34,145 bases of DNA from Ignavibacteriales bacterium (GTDB lineage: Bacteria; Bacteroidota; Ignavibacteria; Ignavibacteriales; SURF-24): contig JAPLFH010000058.1 of NCBI GenBank assembly GCA_026390815.1, forward strand, positions 1 through 34,145, read 5' to 3'. A model generated the notes under the pieces. The model saw nothing but the letters and a program-made list of their open reading frames with translations. It ran no database searches and was not told the DNA's origin. Positions 6,485 through 15,542 of the stretch are shown here, piece after piece (within the stretch, counting starts at the first letter, position 1; each line of letters begins with the position of its first letter). The position numbers and the translations under genes were made by a program.

Positions 6485-7255
6485 ATGACGCTTGGAATTA
6501 TTCCGGCTCGATTCGCATCAACACGCTTAATGGGAAAACCACTTGCAAGCATTGGCGGCAAACCGATGATTCAGCATACATATGAAAGCGCGCTTAAATC
6601 CAAACTTCTTCATGAAGTTGTAATTGCTGTTGATGATGAAAAAGTTTACCAGGTAGCTAAAGTGTTTGGTGCCAGAGTAATAATGACACCGAAGGATATT
6701 TCCACCGGATCAGATAGAATTGCTTTTGTGGCAAAAAAAATTCCAAATGCGGATATAATTGTAAACATCCAGGGAGATGAACCATTTATTCCAGGCAGAA
6801 TGATTGACGAAGCTATTGAGCCGCTTTTATTCGATAAATGCGTAAACGTAACAACTCTTGTAAAAAGAATTACCGACGTTGAGGAATTAAAATCACCATC
6901 AGTAGTTAAAGTTGTTTATGATTATAACAACTATGCGCTTTATTTCTCCCGCGCTCCCATTCCTTTTGTACGGGAAGCTCATTCGAATATTCAGAGGATT
7001 ACATTAGCAGAAATTTATAAACACATTGGACTTTATGTTTATAGACGCGATGCTTTACTTGAATTTACAACTCTTCTGCCAACTGATCTGGAACAAATTG
7101 AAAAGTTAGAACAATTACGAATGTTAGAGAATGGATTTAAAATAAAAATAGTGGTTACTGAATTAGAAAGCCTATCTGTTGATACTCCGGAGGATTTGGA
7201 AAAAGCACGTTTATATTACCGGAGATATTTACGCAGCGAAAAAATTAAAACCTGA
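6485..7255 (+). CDS. kdsB: 3-deoxy-manno-octulosonate (Kdo) cytidylyltransferase
   Basis: KdsB transfers CMP from CTP to Kdo, giving the CMP-Kdo donor needed for the LPS inner core. The 256 residues match the family length. The N-terminal nucleotide loop IPARFASTRLMGKPL is at residues 6-20, TGSDR at 74-78, and NIQGDEPF around 94-101 supplies the metal-binding Asp98; ALYFSRAPIPF and SVDTPEDLEKAR are further signatures. It is cytoplasmic. It follows gatC by 14 bases but is separated by about 4 kb from kdsA and kdsD, which lie in the same window with the Lpt genes, so the Kdo pathway is split over two transcription units. Confidence 0.96.
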   Translation: MTLGIIPARFASTRLMGKPLASIGGKPMIQHTYESALKSKLLHEVVIAVDDEKVYQVAKVFGARVIMTPKDISTGSDRIAFVAKKIPNADIIVNIQGDEPFIPGRMIDEAIEPLLFDKCVNVTTLVKRITDVEELKSPSVVKVVYDYNNYALYFSRAPIPFVREAHSNIQRITLAEIYKHIGLYVYRRDALLEFTTLLPTDLEQIEKLEQLRMLENGFKIKIVVTELESLSVDTPEDLEKARLYYRRYLRSEKIKT

Positions 7256-7304
7256 AATGAACTGATACTTAATTCCGGGTTACTTTAACATAAATATTTT
7301 GCAA

Positions 7305-8264
7305 ATGATACACCCCAGGAAAATAACTCTGGCAAACATTCCAACACCAATTCAATTGATTTCATTTGAAGGCTGCAAATTCCTTATTAAGCGAGATGAC
7401 TTAACAGGATTGGAATTATCTGGGAATAAAGTAAGAAAGCTTGAGTACCTGTTATATGAAGCTAAAAAACAAAAAGCGAATTATATTTTTACCTGCGGAG
7501 GAGAACAATCAAACCACGCCAGGGCAACGGCGGTTGCAGCAGCTTCTCAAGGATTTAAGTCAAAATTATTTCTTTGGGGGAAAGACACAAAATTTGCCGA
7601 TGGTAATCTCTTTATCAATAAATTCATTGGATCAGAATTTTCCTTTTTGAATAAAAAAGAATATTGGAATGTGAATAATATAATGGAGAATGAAAAAATT
7701 AAATTTGCAAAAGCCGGGGAAAAAGTTTTTATCATTCCTGAAGGCGGATCTTCAGAACTTGGTATTTGGGGCTACGTAAATTTTATTGATGAACTTAAGT
7801 TACAAATTAACTCTAAATCGCTTAAAGGAATTATAACCGCTGCAGGTTCAGGTGGCACCAGCGCAGGTTTGCTGGTAGGAGCAGCATTAAATAATTTAAA
7901 ACTTAAAATCTTTAGTGTAAACGTTCTTTATTCTGCTAATGAAATAAGAGAGAAGATTTTGCTTTTAGCAAATTCCTGCATCGATAAATTCAAATTAAAT
8001 TGTAAGATTGATGAATCCCAACTTGAAATCCTTGATGGTTTTTCTGAAGAAGGATATAAAAATATTTCTGTTGAAAAAATTCAATTAATAAAATCATTCG
8101 CAAAAACATCTGGCATTATTCTCGATCCGGCTTACACTGGGAAAGCATTTTATGCTTACCAGCAGCATTTTTTAATGAATAGAAAAAAATCAGATATTCT
8201 TTTTGTTCATACCGGGGGATTTTTGGGAGTATTTGGTAAGAAGAAAAAATATTTATCAGCATAG
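7305..8264 (+). CDS. PLP-dependent enzyme of the D-cysteine desulfhydrase/ACC deaminase family
   Basis: This cytoplasmic fold-type II PLP enzyme is about 319 residues long. Counting from the ATG at 7305, the PLP lysine is in LSGNKVRKLEYLL (about Lys42), the substrate-contact motif CGGEQSNHARATA follows at about 65-77, and the phosphate-binding loop is AAGSGGTSAGLL. Family members break down D-cysteine to pyruvate, sulfide and ammonia, or deaminate 1-aminocyclopropane-1-carboxylate; the sequence alone does not separate these, though the first is commoner in bacteria. A TTG two codons earlier (7299) is possible, but neither start has a clear Shine-Dalgarno site. TATTTTG lies directly before the ATG, as at other putative leaderless starts here. 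Confidence 0.85.
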   Translation: MIHPRKITLANIPTPIQLISFEGCKFLIKRDDLTGLELSGNKVRKLEYLLYEAKKQKANYIFTCGGEQSNHARATAVAAASQGFKSKLFLWGKDTKFADGNLFINKFIGSEFSFLNKKEYWNVNNIMENEKIKFAKAGEKVFIIPEGGSSELGIWGYVNFIDELKLQINSKSLKGIITAAGSGGTSAGLLVGAALNNLKLKIFSVNVLYSANEIREKILLLANSCIDKFKLNCKIDESQLEILDGFSEEGYKNISVEKIQLIKSFAKTSGIILDPAYTGKAFYAYQQHFLMNRKKSDILFVHTGGFLGVFGKKKKYLSA

Positions 8265-8371
8265 CTTCCAAGTGTTAAAATCCTTTTCTCAATCAACCAT
8301 TGCAATCTCAATAACAGCATCTTTCAAAAATCATTATTAAAACAATCTAAAAATCGTTAATTTTACTCAAG

Positions 8372-8379
8372 TAAATTTG
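8372..8379 (+). promoter_or_regulatory. TAAATTTG box three bases before the HIT gene
   Basis: TAAATTTG (8372-8379) is a perfect TAnnTTTG minus-7 box. The ATG starts at 8383, so a transcript starting 4-7 bases after the box would begin at or within the first codons. The next codon is also ATG (8386), which could serve a leaderless message. The sequence around it, TAAATTT-S-TAAATG, is repeated before ruvB. Confidence 0.42.
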
Positions 8380-8382
8380 TAA

Positions 8383-8817
8383 ATGATGAACTGTATTTTT
8401 TGTGATATTATTGAAAAGAAAGCTCCAGCCGAAATTATCTATGAGGATGAGAAGGTTTTAGCCTTCCTGGATATTAAACCAATTCATTTTGGGCACATTC
8501 TTGTGGTTCCGAAATTCCATTGTACAGATTTTCTTGAAATTCCAGAAGAAGATTTGCATTCTTTAATAAAGGTTACAAGATTTGTTACAGAAGGTTTGGT
8601 TAAGAGTTTGAAACCGGACGGCTATAATATATTTTCAAACAATGGAATGGCTGCAGGGCAATCGGTGTTTCATTTTCATATGCACATTACTCCACGCTAC
8701 TTTAAAGATAAAATTTACTTTAAGCTGAATCTTAAAAATTATAAAGAAAGAGAAATGAAAAACTTTGCTGATATCATTCGTGCAGAAATTAAAAATAAAT
8801 CTGAGGAGATTAACTAA
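8383..8817 (+). CDS. HIT family nucleotide hydrolase
   Basis: This 144-residue histidine-triad protein has the active-site motif HFHMHITPR, with histidines at residues 97, 99 and 101. It opens with CIFCDIIEKKAPAEIIYEDE, where Cys4 and Cys7 (with His46) probably form the structural zinc site of the Hint branch, and has the conserved LDIKPIHFGHILVVPK strand. Such enzymes hydrolyse nucleoside phosphoramidates or dinucleotides in the cytoplasm; the physiological substrate is uncertain. Two adjacent ATG codons (8383 and 8386) are possible starts, and no Shine-Dalgarno site precedes them. The stop codon touches the ATG of the B12-binding gene, so the two are co-transcribed. Confidence 0.93.
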   Translation: MMNCIFCDIIEKKAPAEIIYEDEKVLAFLDIKPIHFGHILVVPKFHCTDFLEIPEEDLHSLIKVTRFVTEGLVKSLKPDGYNIFSNNGMAAGQSVFHFHMHITPRYFKDKIYFKLNLKNYKEREMKNFADIIRAEIKNKSEEIN

Positions 8818-9225
8818 ATGGAAAAAAAGATTAGAGTGTTGATTGCTAAAGCAGGACTTGATGGACATGACCGGGGTGCAAAAGTAATTGCTGCTGCCTT
8901 AAGAGATGCCGGCATGGAAGTGATTTATACTGGGTTAAGGCAAACACCGGAAATGGTTGTAGAAGCAGCTCTTCAGGAAGATGTTGATGTGATTGGGATT
9001 AGTATTCTTTCCGGTGCTCATATGACGATCTTTCCAAAAGTGCTTTTGCTTATGAAAGAAAAAGGATTAGATGATATACTGTTGGTTGGCGGTGGTATTA
9101 TTCCCGAAGCCGATCTAAAGGAATTGAAGAAATTGGGTGTTGGAGAAGTTTTTACTCCCGGTGCTTCAACCGGTTCTATTGCCAATTATTTAAAAGAATG
9201 GATTAACACCCATCCAAGGAATTAA
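8818..9225 (+). CDS. small cobalamin-binding protein (methylmalonyl-CoA mutase C-terminal domain type)
   Basis: This 135-residue protein consists only of a B12-binding Rossmann domain. It carries [18 protein letters not shown] with the DxHxxG motif at residues 15-20; His17 is expected to ligate cobalt. Further family strands are [30 protein letters not shown] and LLVGGGIIP, with EVFTPGAS near the end. In relatives this chain pairs with a separate TIM-barrel subunit of methylmalonyl-CoA mutase or another acyl-CoA mutase; that catalytic subunit is not in the window. GAGGAG inside the end of the HIT gene acts as the ribosome-binding site, and the ATG directly follows the HIT stop. Confidence 0.92.
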   Translation: MEKKIRVLIAKAGLDGHDRGAKVIAAALRDAGMEVIYTGLRQTPEMVVEAALQEDVDVIGISILSGAHMTIFPKVLLLMKEKGLDDILLVGGGIIPEADLKELKKLGVGEVFTPGASTGSIANYLKEWINTHPRN

Positions 9226-9340
9226 AACATTTTGTTTTGATTTCCCGATCAATTTTTGTTCAGCAAAGATTTAGCCTTTAATTCAAGCAAATCTTTCCGT
9301 ATTTTTAGTGTAGTTTTTTAAGAATTTTTAAGGTCTCAAG

Positions 9341-10459
9341 TTGGATAATTCAATTTTTGGAATGAAGAAAAATAGAATAATATTTATTGATTTGATGCGT
9401 GCCATTGCTGTTCTGATGATGGTTCAAGGTCATACAATTGATACTTTTTTAGCAGATAGTTACCGCAGTTATGATTCTTCAATTTTTAATTTTTGGAATT
9501 TTTTGCGTGGATTAACGGCGCCAATATTCCTGTTTTCCGCCGGAACGGTTTTTACTTACTTACTTCATTTCAATAAACTTCCGTTTAAAGAAAATCCACG
9601 CATTAGAAAAGGAATAAAAAGATTTTTTCTTTTAATCGGACTCGGATATTTGATGCGCTGGCCTACGCCATACTTATTTTATTTTGGTGATGTTACATCA
9701 ATTCAATGGCAGGTTTTCTTTACTGTAGATGTTCTCCACTTGATTGCATTTGGTCTATTGTTTACAATTGGACTAACATTCCTTGCTGAAAAATTCAAAG
9801 TACGAGGTTCTTTTATTTATGCCACAACAGCATTTATAATTTTTGCAATTTATCCAATCATTATGAAAATTGAATGGAAAAACTTTTTGCCATTTCCAAT
9901 AGCTGCATATTTCTATCAAGGGACAGGCTCGTTATTTCCGCTTATACCATGGGTAGGATTTGTTTTAGCTGGTGCAATGTTAGGGCATTACCTGGAAAAT
10001 AATCCGGGTGTATTCAAATCAACACGGTTTAGCCTAAATCTGTTTGCAATTGGAATTTCTTTTATAGCTCTTTCCCTAATTGGAGATAGACTTGAATTTT
10101 TATTATACAAAGAAAGTGCGTTTTGGACTACAAGCCCTAATCTTATATTTTTTAGATTAGGAGTTGTCTTATTACTTAACAGCTTAGTTTCCTATTTGGC
10201 AATTCGATTGGAAACAATACCATCTCTTTTCATCCAAATTGGACGCAATACCTTACCTGTGTATGTAATCCATCTTGTTATATTGTATGGTAGTCCTTGG
10301 TCCTTAGGATTATATAATATACTTGCCAAGAGATTAGATTTATGGACAACAATTGCGGCAGCTATTCTGATGGTTTCTTTGATGATTGCTTTAGTTCAAA
10401 GTTTCCAGGTTGTTAAGGGATATTATAGAAAAAAGAAATTAGTAACCGAAAAGATCTAA
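9341..10459 (+). CDS. membrane acyltransferase, HGSNAT/DUF1624-like
   Basis: This 372-residue protein has about ten hydrophobic segments. Its N-terminus, IFIDLMRAIAVLMMVQGHTID with His31, is the signature shared by acyltransferase-3 and heparan-alpha-glucosaminide N-acetyltransferase-like proteins, followed by FWNFLRGLTAPIFLFSAGTVF. These enzymes move acyl groups from cytoplasmic acyl-CoA to sugars on the other side of the inner membrane, which would suit modification of envelope polysaccharide; the substrate here is unknown. The start is probably TTG at 9341, with AAGG seven bases before it. An internal ATG at 9362 (MKKNRIIF) is possible but has no ribosome-binding site. ruvB follows after 19 bases. 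Confidence 0.78.
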   Translation: MDNSIFGMKKNRIIFIDLMRAIAVLMMVQGHTIDTFLADSYRSYDSSIFNFWNFLRGLTAPIFLFSAGTVFTYLLHFNKLPFKENPRIRKGIKRFFLLIGLGYLMRWPTPYLFYFGDVTSIQWQVFFTVDVLHLIAFGLLFTIGLTFLAEKFKVRGSFIYATTAFIIFAIYPIIMKIEWKNFLPFPIAAYFYQGTGSLFPLIPWVGFVLAGAMLGHYLENNPGVFKSTRFSLNLFAIGISFIALSLIGDRLEFLLYKESAFWTTSPNLIFFRLGVVLLLNSLVSYLAIRLETIPSLFIQIGRNTLPVYVIHLVILYGSPWSLGLYNILAKRLDLWTTIAAAILMVSLMIALVQSFQVVKGYYRKKKLVTEKI

Positions 10460-10467
10460 GGATTGAT

Positions 10468-10475
10468 TAAATTTC
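10468..10475 (+). promoter_or_regulatory. TAAATTTC box three bases before ruvB
   Basis: TAAATTTC differs from TAnnTTTG at the last base and ends three bases before the ruvB ATG. Box and spacing repeat those of the HIT gene (8372-8379). It may give ruvB its own leaderless transcript in addition to read-through from the acyltransferase gene. Confidence 0.3.
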
Positions 10476-10478
10476 TAA

Positions 10479-11507
10479 ATGCGAAAATCAGAAAACACCA
10501 ACACTAATTTAACTACTGAAGAAAAACAATTTGAACTGACTTTGCGTCCTTCCAAATTTGAAGACTTTATTGGACAACAAAAAATAACTGATAACCTAAA
10601 AGTATTTATTTCAGCCGCAAGAAAGAGAGATGAAGGACTTGATCATGTATTGCTTACAGGTCCACCTGGATTAGGAAAAACAACTCTTGCCTACATCATT
10701 GCAAACGAAATGGGTTCAAGAATTAAAATAACATCCGGACCTGTTTTAGAAAAACCTGGAGATTTAGCCGGACTGCTTACAAATCTGGAAGAAAAATCTG
10801 TTTTATTCATTGATGAAATTCATCGGTTAAGTCCTGTAGTTGAAGAGTATCTTTATTCCGCGATGGAAGATTACAAACTGGACATTATGATCGACAGCGG
10901 TCCTAACGCCCGTTCTGTACAAATTAAATTACCACAATACACTTTAATTGGAGCAACAACCCGTGCTGGTTTATTAACAGCTCCATTGCGCGATAGATTT
11001 GGAATTAAATCCCGGTTAGATTATTATGATTCGGAATTGTTAAGCAGAATTGTTAAACGTTCTTCTGCAATTCTAAATCTAAAAATAGATGAAAATGCTG
11101 CTTTCGAGCTGGCAAAACGTTCAAGAGGAACGCCGAGAATAGCAAATCGGCTTCTTAGAAGAACCCGTGATTTTGCTGATGTTGAAAATAAAAAAATGAT
11201 TGATCTTGCAATCGTTAAAAAAGCTTTAGCTGCTCTTGATGTTGATGAATATGGTCTTGATGAAATGGATAAAGATATAATTCTTGCAATCATTGAAAAG
11301 TTTAGAGGTGGACCCGTAGGATTAAGTACTCTTGCCGTTGCCGTTAATGAAGACCCTGGAACAATTGAAGAAGTTTATGAACCATTTTTAATTCAGCAGG
11401 GATTTATTCAGCGTACACCTCGCGGTAGGGAAGCAACCGAATTGGCGTATATAAGGTTTGGAATGAGTAAACATAAATCAACTGAAACAAAAAGTCTGTT
11501 CGATTAA
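10479..11507 (+). CDS. ruvB: Holliday junction branch-migration DNA helicase RuvB
   Basis: RuvB is the hexameric AAA+ motor that, with RuvA, drives branch migration of Holliday junctions. The 342 residues are full length. ETTLRP-like [16 protein letters not shown] opens the domain, Walker A GPPGLGKT is at 61-68, Walker B/DEIHR at 112-116, sensor 1 is in [12 protein letters not shown], and [13 protein letters not shown] is the sensor 2/arginine region. The C-terminal winged helix contains [28 protein letters not shown] and the PRGREAT end. No ruvA or ruvC is in this window. The gene lies 19 bases after the acyltransferase and carries its own TAnnTTTG-like box. Confidence 0.97.
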   Translation: MRKSENTNTNLTTEEKQFELTLRPSKFEDFIGQQKITDNLKVFISAARKRDEGLDHVLLTGPPGLGKTTLAYIIANEMGSRIKITSGPVLEKPGDLAGLLTNLEEKSVLFIDEIHRLSPVVEEYLYSAMEDYKLDIMIDSGPNARSVQIKLPQYTLIGATTRAGLLTAPLRDRFGIKSRLDYYDSELLSRIVKRSSAILNLKIDENAAFELAKRSRGTPRIANRLLRRTRDFADVENKKMIDLAIVKKALAALDVDEYGLDEMDKDIILAIIEKFRGGPVGLSTLAVAVNEDPGTIEEVYEPFLIQQGFIQRTPRGREATELAYIRFGMSKHKSTETKSLFD

Positions 11508-11588
11508 AATTAATTTTGTTTTGGAAGAAACCAATAAAGTATTCTATTTACTTAAATTTATAATGAATGAAAATCTTCAATTAATAAA

Positions 11589-12401
11589 ATGCAATTAAAG
11601 AATATAAATATTGGCAACCAGCTTCCTTTCGTTTTAATTGCTGGACCGTGCGTTATTGAATCCGAATCTCTCATACTTTCAACTGCTGAAGAGATTAAAA
11701 AAATAACAAGTGAACTTGGTATTCCGTTTATTTTTAAATCCAGTTACAAGAAAGCAAATAGAACAAGTATTAATTCATTTGTTGGAATTGGTGATGATGA
11801 AGCTTTGAGGATTTTGGAAAAGGTGAAGAATGAATTTGATCTTCCTGTTTTAACGGATATTCATACAGAAATGGAAACGCAAAAGGCAGCACAGGTTGTA
11901 GACGTGCTTCAAATTCCGGCTTTCCTATCCAGGCAAACGGATTTGCTGATTGCTGCAGGTAAAACCGGTAAAGCAGTAAACATCAAAAAAGGGCAATTCC
12001 TTGCACCTGAGGATATGAAACATGCTGTCGAAAAAATATTGTCTACCGGAAATAAAAATATTCTTTTAACAGAAAGAGGAACAACATTCGGTTATCATAA
12101 TTTAGTTGTTGATATGCGTTCACTGATAATTATGCGCCGGTTTGGTTTTCCTGTTGTAATGGATGCAACTCATTCTGTGCAAATTCCAAGTAAGGGAGAG
12201 GAATCTGGTGGAGAACCAGAATATATTCCTGCACTGGCAAGAGCCGCAGTTGCAGTCGGAATTGACGCTCTGTTTATGGAAGTACATCCAGAACCTTCCA
12301 AGGCTTTAAGCGATGCTGCCAGTCAATATCCTTTAAGCAAATTGAAGAAATTGCTTGTTGAACTTCTGAGTATTGACAGAATTGTGAAAACAAATTCCTG
12401 A
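11589..12401 (+). CDS. kdsA: 3-deoxy-8-phosphooctulonate (Kdo-8-P) synthase
   Basis: KdsA condenses arabinose-5-phosphate with phosphoenolpyruvate to Kdo-8-phosphate, the first committed step to Kdo. The 270-residue TIM-barrel protein shows AGPCVIES (about 18-25), FKSSYKKANRTSINSF, the DVLQIPAFLSRQTDLL strand, VNIKKGQFLAPEDM, TERGTTFGYHNLVVDMRS and DATHSVQ, with MEVHPEPSKALSDAASQYPL near the end. All are family blocks. It is the first gene of the Kdo/Lpt cluster, and kdsD, which makes its arabinose-5-phosphate substrate, follows after 47 bases. An AT-rich TTAAATTTATAATG stretch upstream (about 11552-11566) could include the promoter. Confidence 0.97.
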   Translation: MQLKNINIGNQLPFVLIAGPCVIESESLILSTAEEIKKITSELGIPFIFKSSYKKANRTSINSFVGIGDDEALRILEKVKNEFDLPVLTDIHTEMETQKAAQVVDVLQIPAFLSRQTDLLIAAGKTGKAVNIKKGQFLAPEDMKHAVEKILSTGNKNILLTERGTTFGYHNLVVDMRSLIIMRRFGFPVVMDATHSVQIPSKGEESGGEPEYIPALARAAVAVGIDALFMEVHPEPSKALSDAASQYPLSKLKKLLVELLSIDRIVKTNS

Positions 12402-12448
12402 TTAAACCTAATGCAAATTCCAAATTAAAATTTTTAACTGAGGTTATT

Positions 12449-13426
12449 TTGTCTATCGATCAAATTATACAAAAAGCAAAAGAAGTAATACGCATTGAAG
12501 CAAACGCAGTTGCTGTTCTGGAAGAAAGAATTGATGAAGAATTTATTAAAGCAGTAAAAGTAATTGCTGATTCCAAAGGTAGAGTTGTTTTAACCGGGAT
12601 GGGTAAATCGGGACTAATTGCAAGAAAAATTGTTGCTACATTAAACTCAACCGGTACAGCGGCAATTTACCTTCATCCCACAGATGCGCTGCACGGAGAT
12701 CTTGGAATGGTAAGAACTGAAGATGTAGTAATATTAATTTCCAAGAGTGGTGATACAGAAGAAATTATTAAATTGATTCCGATGCTTAAGAGATTAAATC
12801 TTGTGTTAATTGGAATGGTTGGTAGAAAAGATTCTAAAGTTGGAAAAGAATGTGATATTGTTCTTAACATCAGTGTAAAGGAAGAAGCCTGTCCATACGA
12901 TCTCGCTCCAACAGCATCAAGTACAGTAACTTTGGTATTAGGTGATGCGCTTGCCATAGCTCTTCTTGAATACAAAGGATTTACCATGGAGGACTTTGCT
13001 CTTTTACATCCTGGTGGAAGCTTGGGTAAAAGACTTTCACTTAAAATTTCTGAAATAATGATTGAAGGTGAAGCAGTTCCTATTGTTAAAAAATCAGCTT
13101 CTTTAAAAGATGCTATCCTTGAAATAACGTATAAACGGCTTGGAGTTACTGCCGTGGTTGATGATTCCAATTCTTTAGTTGGAATAATTACCGATGGCGA
13201 TTTGCGTAGATTGCTTGAAAAAACTCTGGAAATAAAAAATCTAAAAGCTGAAGATGTTATGACCATAAATCCTAAAACCATTAAGCAGGAATACCTGGCA
13301 TCCTTTGCTTTGCAGTACATGGAAAATTTTAAAATTACATCATTGATTGTGGCTGATGAATTTAATAAACCTGTTGGTATTGTTCACCTTCATGATCTTG
13401 TTAAACTTGGATTGCAGACTAGGTAA
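12449..13426 (+). CDS. kdsD: arabinose-5-phosphate isomerase (KdsD/KpsF/GutQ family)
   Basis: This enzyme converts ribulose-5-phosphate to arabinose-5-phosphate for KdsA. The 325 residues are full length: an SIS domain (about 30-180) with GMGKSGLIARKIVATLNSTG, the YLHPTDALHGDLG loop and LISKSGDTEEI, followed by LAPTASSTVTLVLGDALAIALL and LLHPGGSLGK, then a tandem CBS pair (about 205-325) that may sense nucleotides. The start is TTG at 12449, with GAGG five bases before it. Between this gene and lptC, where many Gram-negative bacteria carry the Kdo-8-P phosphatase gene kdsC, there is only a short tandem repeat, so the phosphatase must come from elsewhere. Confidence 0.96.
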   Translation: MSIDQIIQKAKEVIRIEANAVAVLEERIDEEFIKAVKVIADSKGRVVLTGMGKSGLIARKIVATLNSTGTAAIYLHPTDALHGDLGMVRTEDVVILISKSGDTEEIIKLIPMLKRLNLVLIGMVGRKDSKVGKECDIVLNISVKEEACPYDLAPTASSTVTLVLGDALAIALLEYKGFTMEDFALLHPGGSLGKRLSLKISEIMIEGEAVPIVKKSASLKDAILEITYKRLGVTAVVDDSNSLVGIITDGDLRRLLEKTLEIKNLKAEDVMTINPKTIKQEYLASFALQYMENFKITSLIVADEFNKPVGIVHLHDLVKLGLQTR

Positions 13427-13449
13427 CACTTTAAATTAGTTTATTGTAC

Positions 13450-13486
13450 GAATCGGAGAATCGGTGAATCGCAGAATCGGTGAATC
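13450..13486 (+). repeat. 8-base tandem repeat, about 4.6 copies
   Basis: GAATCGGA, GAATCGGT, GAATCGCA, GAATCGGT and a final GAATC follow without gaps between kdsD and lptC. The array includes a GTG that could be read as an upstream lptC start, which I consider unlikely. It resembles a short-repeat relic or slippage-prone spacer. Confidence 0.8.
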
Positions 13487-13499
13487 TAATATTTGTGGA

Positions 13500-14135
13500 A
13501 TGAATGATTGGGTAATTGAGAGAACTGGGAAAACAAAATTCCTTTTCAAAATCTTAAATTCTAAAATTGTAAAAACGATAACATCTCATCTTGCAGCTAT
13601 TTGTTTATTCTTTGCTATTCTTATTTCAGGTTGCGCGGAAGAAAAAGTTAAACCTCCAATCGATCCTTCATTGAGCGAAAAAATACTTCCCTCCCAGGAA
13701 GGTTGGAATTCCAAAGTGAATTTTACAGACGAAGGGAAGCTGAAGGCAATTCTTTATTACCAGCATATGCGTATGTATAATGAGAAAAGTGAGACTCTGC
13801 TAGATAAAATTAAAATCGATTTTTATAATGAGAATGAAATTAAAACAACTACGCTTACATCTTTAAAGGGAAGAGTGGATGACATCACCAAAAATATGTG
13901 GGCAATAGACAGTGTTGTAGCCAAAAATGATAGCGGAGTTACTTTAACAACTCAAGAATTAATGTGGCGGCAAAAGGATAAAAAAATTGTCTCGGATAAA
14001 TTTGTTACAATAATTTCACCTAAAGAAAAGATTCAAGGATATGGTTTTGAATCTGACCAAAATTTAAAGAACTATATTATCTTTAAAATCACTTACATTA
14101 CAACCATTGATAATACAAAACAAAAGACCAATTGA
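13500..14135 (+). CDS. lptC: LPS export protein LptC, lipoprotein-type
   Basis: LptC sits in the inner membrane and hands LPS from LptBFG to the LptA bridge. From the ATG at 13500 the product has 211 residues: a basic stretch, then a hydrophobic segment ending in the lipobox LISGC (Cys45), then a beta-rich periplasmic domain. Recognisable LptC-like blocks are ILPSQEGWNSKVNFTDEG, LYYQHMRMYNE, IKIDFYNEN, LTSLKGRVDD and ELMWRQKDKKIVSDKFVTI. A lipoprotein anchor in place of a plain transmembrane helix is usual in Bacteroidota-type LptC. The frame continues upstream to a GTG at 13464 inside a tandem repeat, a less likely start. Its end overlaps the next gene by four bases (TTGA). Confidence 0.85.
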   Translation: MNDWVIERTGKTKFLFKILNSKIVKTITSHLAAICLFFAILISGCAEEKVKPPIDPSLSEKILPSQEGWNSKVNFTDEGKLKAILYYQHMRMYNEKSETLLDKIKIDFYNENEIKTTTLTSLKGRVDDITKNMWAIDSVVAKNDSGVTLTTQELMWRQKDKKIVSDKFVTIISPKEKIQGYGFESDQNLKNYIIFKITYITTIDNTKQKTN

Positions 14136-15541
14136 AAAAAATCTTTATTACATATTTTATTCTTTCTCCGCTTTTACTCTTTAGCCAGAACAAAGGAGAA
14201 ATGATAACAATTGTTGGCGATAGCTTAGTTGGTAAAATGATAAATGGCGAAAACATTCGAGAAGTATTCGGGCATGTAATTCTAATTCAGGGGAATGTTA
14301 ATATCACTTGTAACCATGCAACTCAATATTTGGCAAAGAATGACGCCATCCTTGAAGGGAATGTGGTTGTTACTCAGGATACGTTAACCATCAATGCAGA
14401 AAAGGGATATTATTATGGTAATGATCGGATTGCAAAATGTTATACCGGTGTAAAACTTAATGATCGAAAAGTTATTCTAACTGCTGTAAACGGAAATTAT
14501 TATTTTAATGAAAATCGTGCATTCTTTTCTGATAAAGTTAAACTGTATGATACTGTTACTACTTTAACCAGCAACCAGCTAACTTATTTTAAATATGAAG
14601 AAAGGGCAATTGCAGTTGGTAGCGTTATTATTATGGATTCGATCAATACAATTTATGCGGATAGCATTGTCCATCTTCGAAAAGATAAAATTACTTTTGC
14701 TGAAAACAATGTTAAGATCATTGATTCAAAAAACAATACGGTGATTTATGGAAGCCACCTGGAGGATTATTCAAAAAAGAAATATACTTTGATGACAAAG
14801 TTTCCATTATTAGTCCAGGTAGATACAACTGAAGATGGAAAGAAAGATACTCTGGTTATTTCTTCGCGGATTATGGAATCCTTTAATGATACTTCCAAAA
14901 AGTTTATTGCAATAGATTCAGTAAGAATTGTCCGCGATGAATTTGCATCAAAGAATAACTATTCAATCTTGTACAGGAACCAGGATAAAATTGTTACGAT
15001 GAAAAGAAAAGCTGAAGAACCGCTTCCAATACTTTGGTTTGAACTTACCCAGCTTTCCGGAGATAGCATAAATATTTATTTGAAAAAAAACAAACTTGAT
15101 AAAGTTGAAGTTTTTAATAACGGATTTATCCTTTCTCAGAATAAAAATTATGAAAAGCGATATGATCAAATTTCTGGTGATAAGGTATCAATATTTTTTG
15201 ATAGCATTGGAATAAACCATACTGATGTTGCCGGAAATGTTCTTAGTATTTACTATACTTACGAAGACGATGAACCAAACGGTTTAACTAAATCAAGTTC
15301 TCAAAAAGCCAAAATTATTTTTAAGGATAAAATAGTTGATGAGGTAAAGCTTTATTCAAATCCTGTTAGCGATTATTACCCGGAAAATTTAGTGGAAGGA
15401 AATGAATTGAATTATACTTTGCCAGCTCTCATTATTTTTAATAATAGACCAAAGAAAGATGAAATGCTTAAAAATGGGAATAGGTTTATGGAAGATGGAA
15501 AAGGAATGACAAAAGACCAATTAAAAAATAATAAGTTTTAA
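14132..15541 (+). CDS. OstA/LptA-like periplasmic LPS transport protein, long form
   Basis: This 469-residue protein has a signal peptide (1-19, ending LLLFSQ) and repeated beta-strand pairs of the OstA-like fold: [68 protein letters not shown] and so on to the end. It probably provides the LptA bridge between LptC and LptD in the periplasm. Proteobacterial LptA is about 185 residues, so this form is more than twice as long and may hold two OstA-like modules. The start is a TTG overlapping the lptC stop as TTGA; no other start keeps the signal peptide. lptB follows one base after the stop. Confidence 0.85.
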   Translation: MKKIFITYFILSPLLLFSQNKGEMITIVGDSLVGKMINGENIREVFGHVILIQGNVNITCNHATQYLAKNDAILEGNVVVTQDTLTINAEKGYYYGNDRIAKCYTGVKLNDRKVILTAVNGNYYFNENRAFFSDKVKLYDTVTTLTSNQLTYFKYEERAIAVGSVIIMDSINTIYADSIVHLRKDKITFAENNVKIIDSKNNTVIYGSHLEDYSKKKYTLMTKFPLLVQVDTTEDGKKDTLVISSRIMESFNDTSKKFIAIDSVRIVRDEFASKNNYSILYRNQDKIVTMKRKAEEPLPILWFELTQLSGDSINIYLKKNKLDKVEVFNNGFILSQNKNYEKRYDQISGDKVSIFFDSIGINHTDVAGNVLSIYYTYEDDEPNGLTKSSSQKAKIIFKDKIVDEVKLYSNPVSDYYPENLVEGNELNYTLPALIIFNNRPKKDEMLKNGNRFMEDGKGMTKDQLKNNKF

Positions 15542-15542
15542 A

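Noticed and set aside
12673-13320. 215-codon minus-strand open frame over kdsD
   Set aside because: It is antisense to a clear kdsD with full domains, and its translation is low-complexity Ser/Ile-rich with no recognisable motif.
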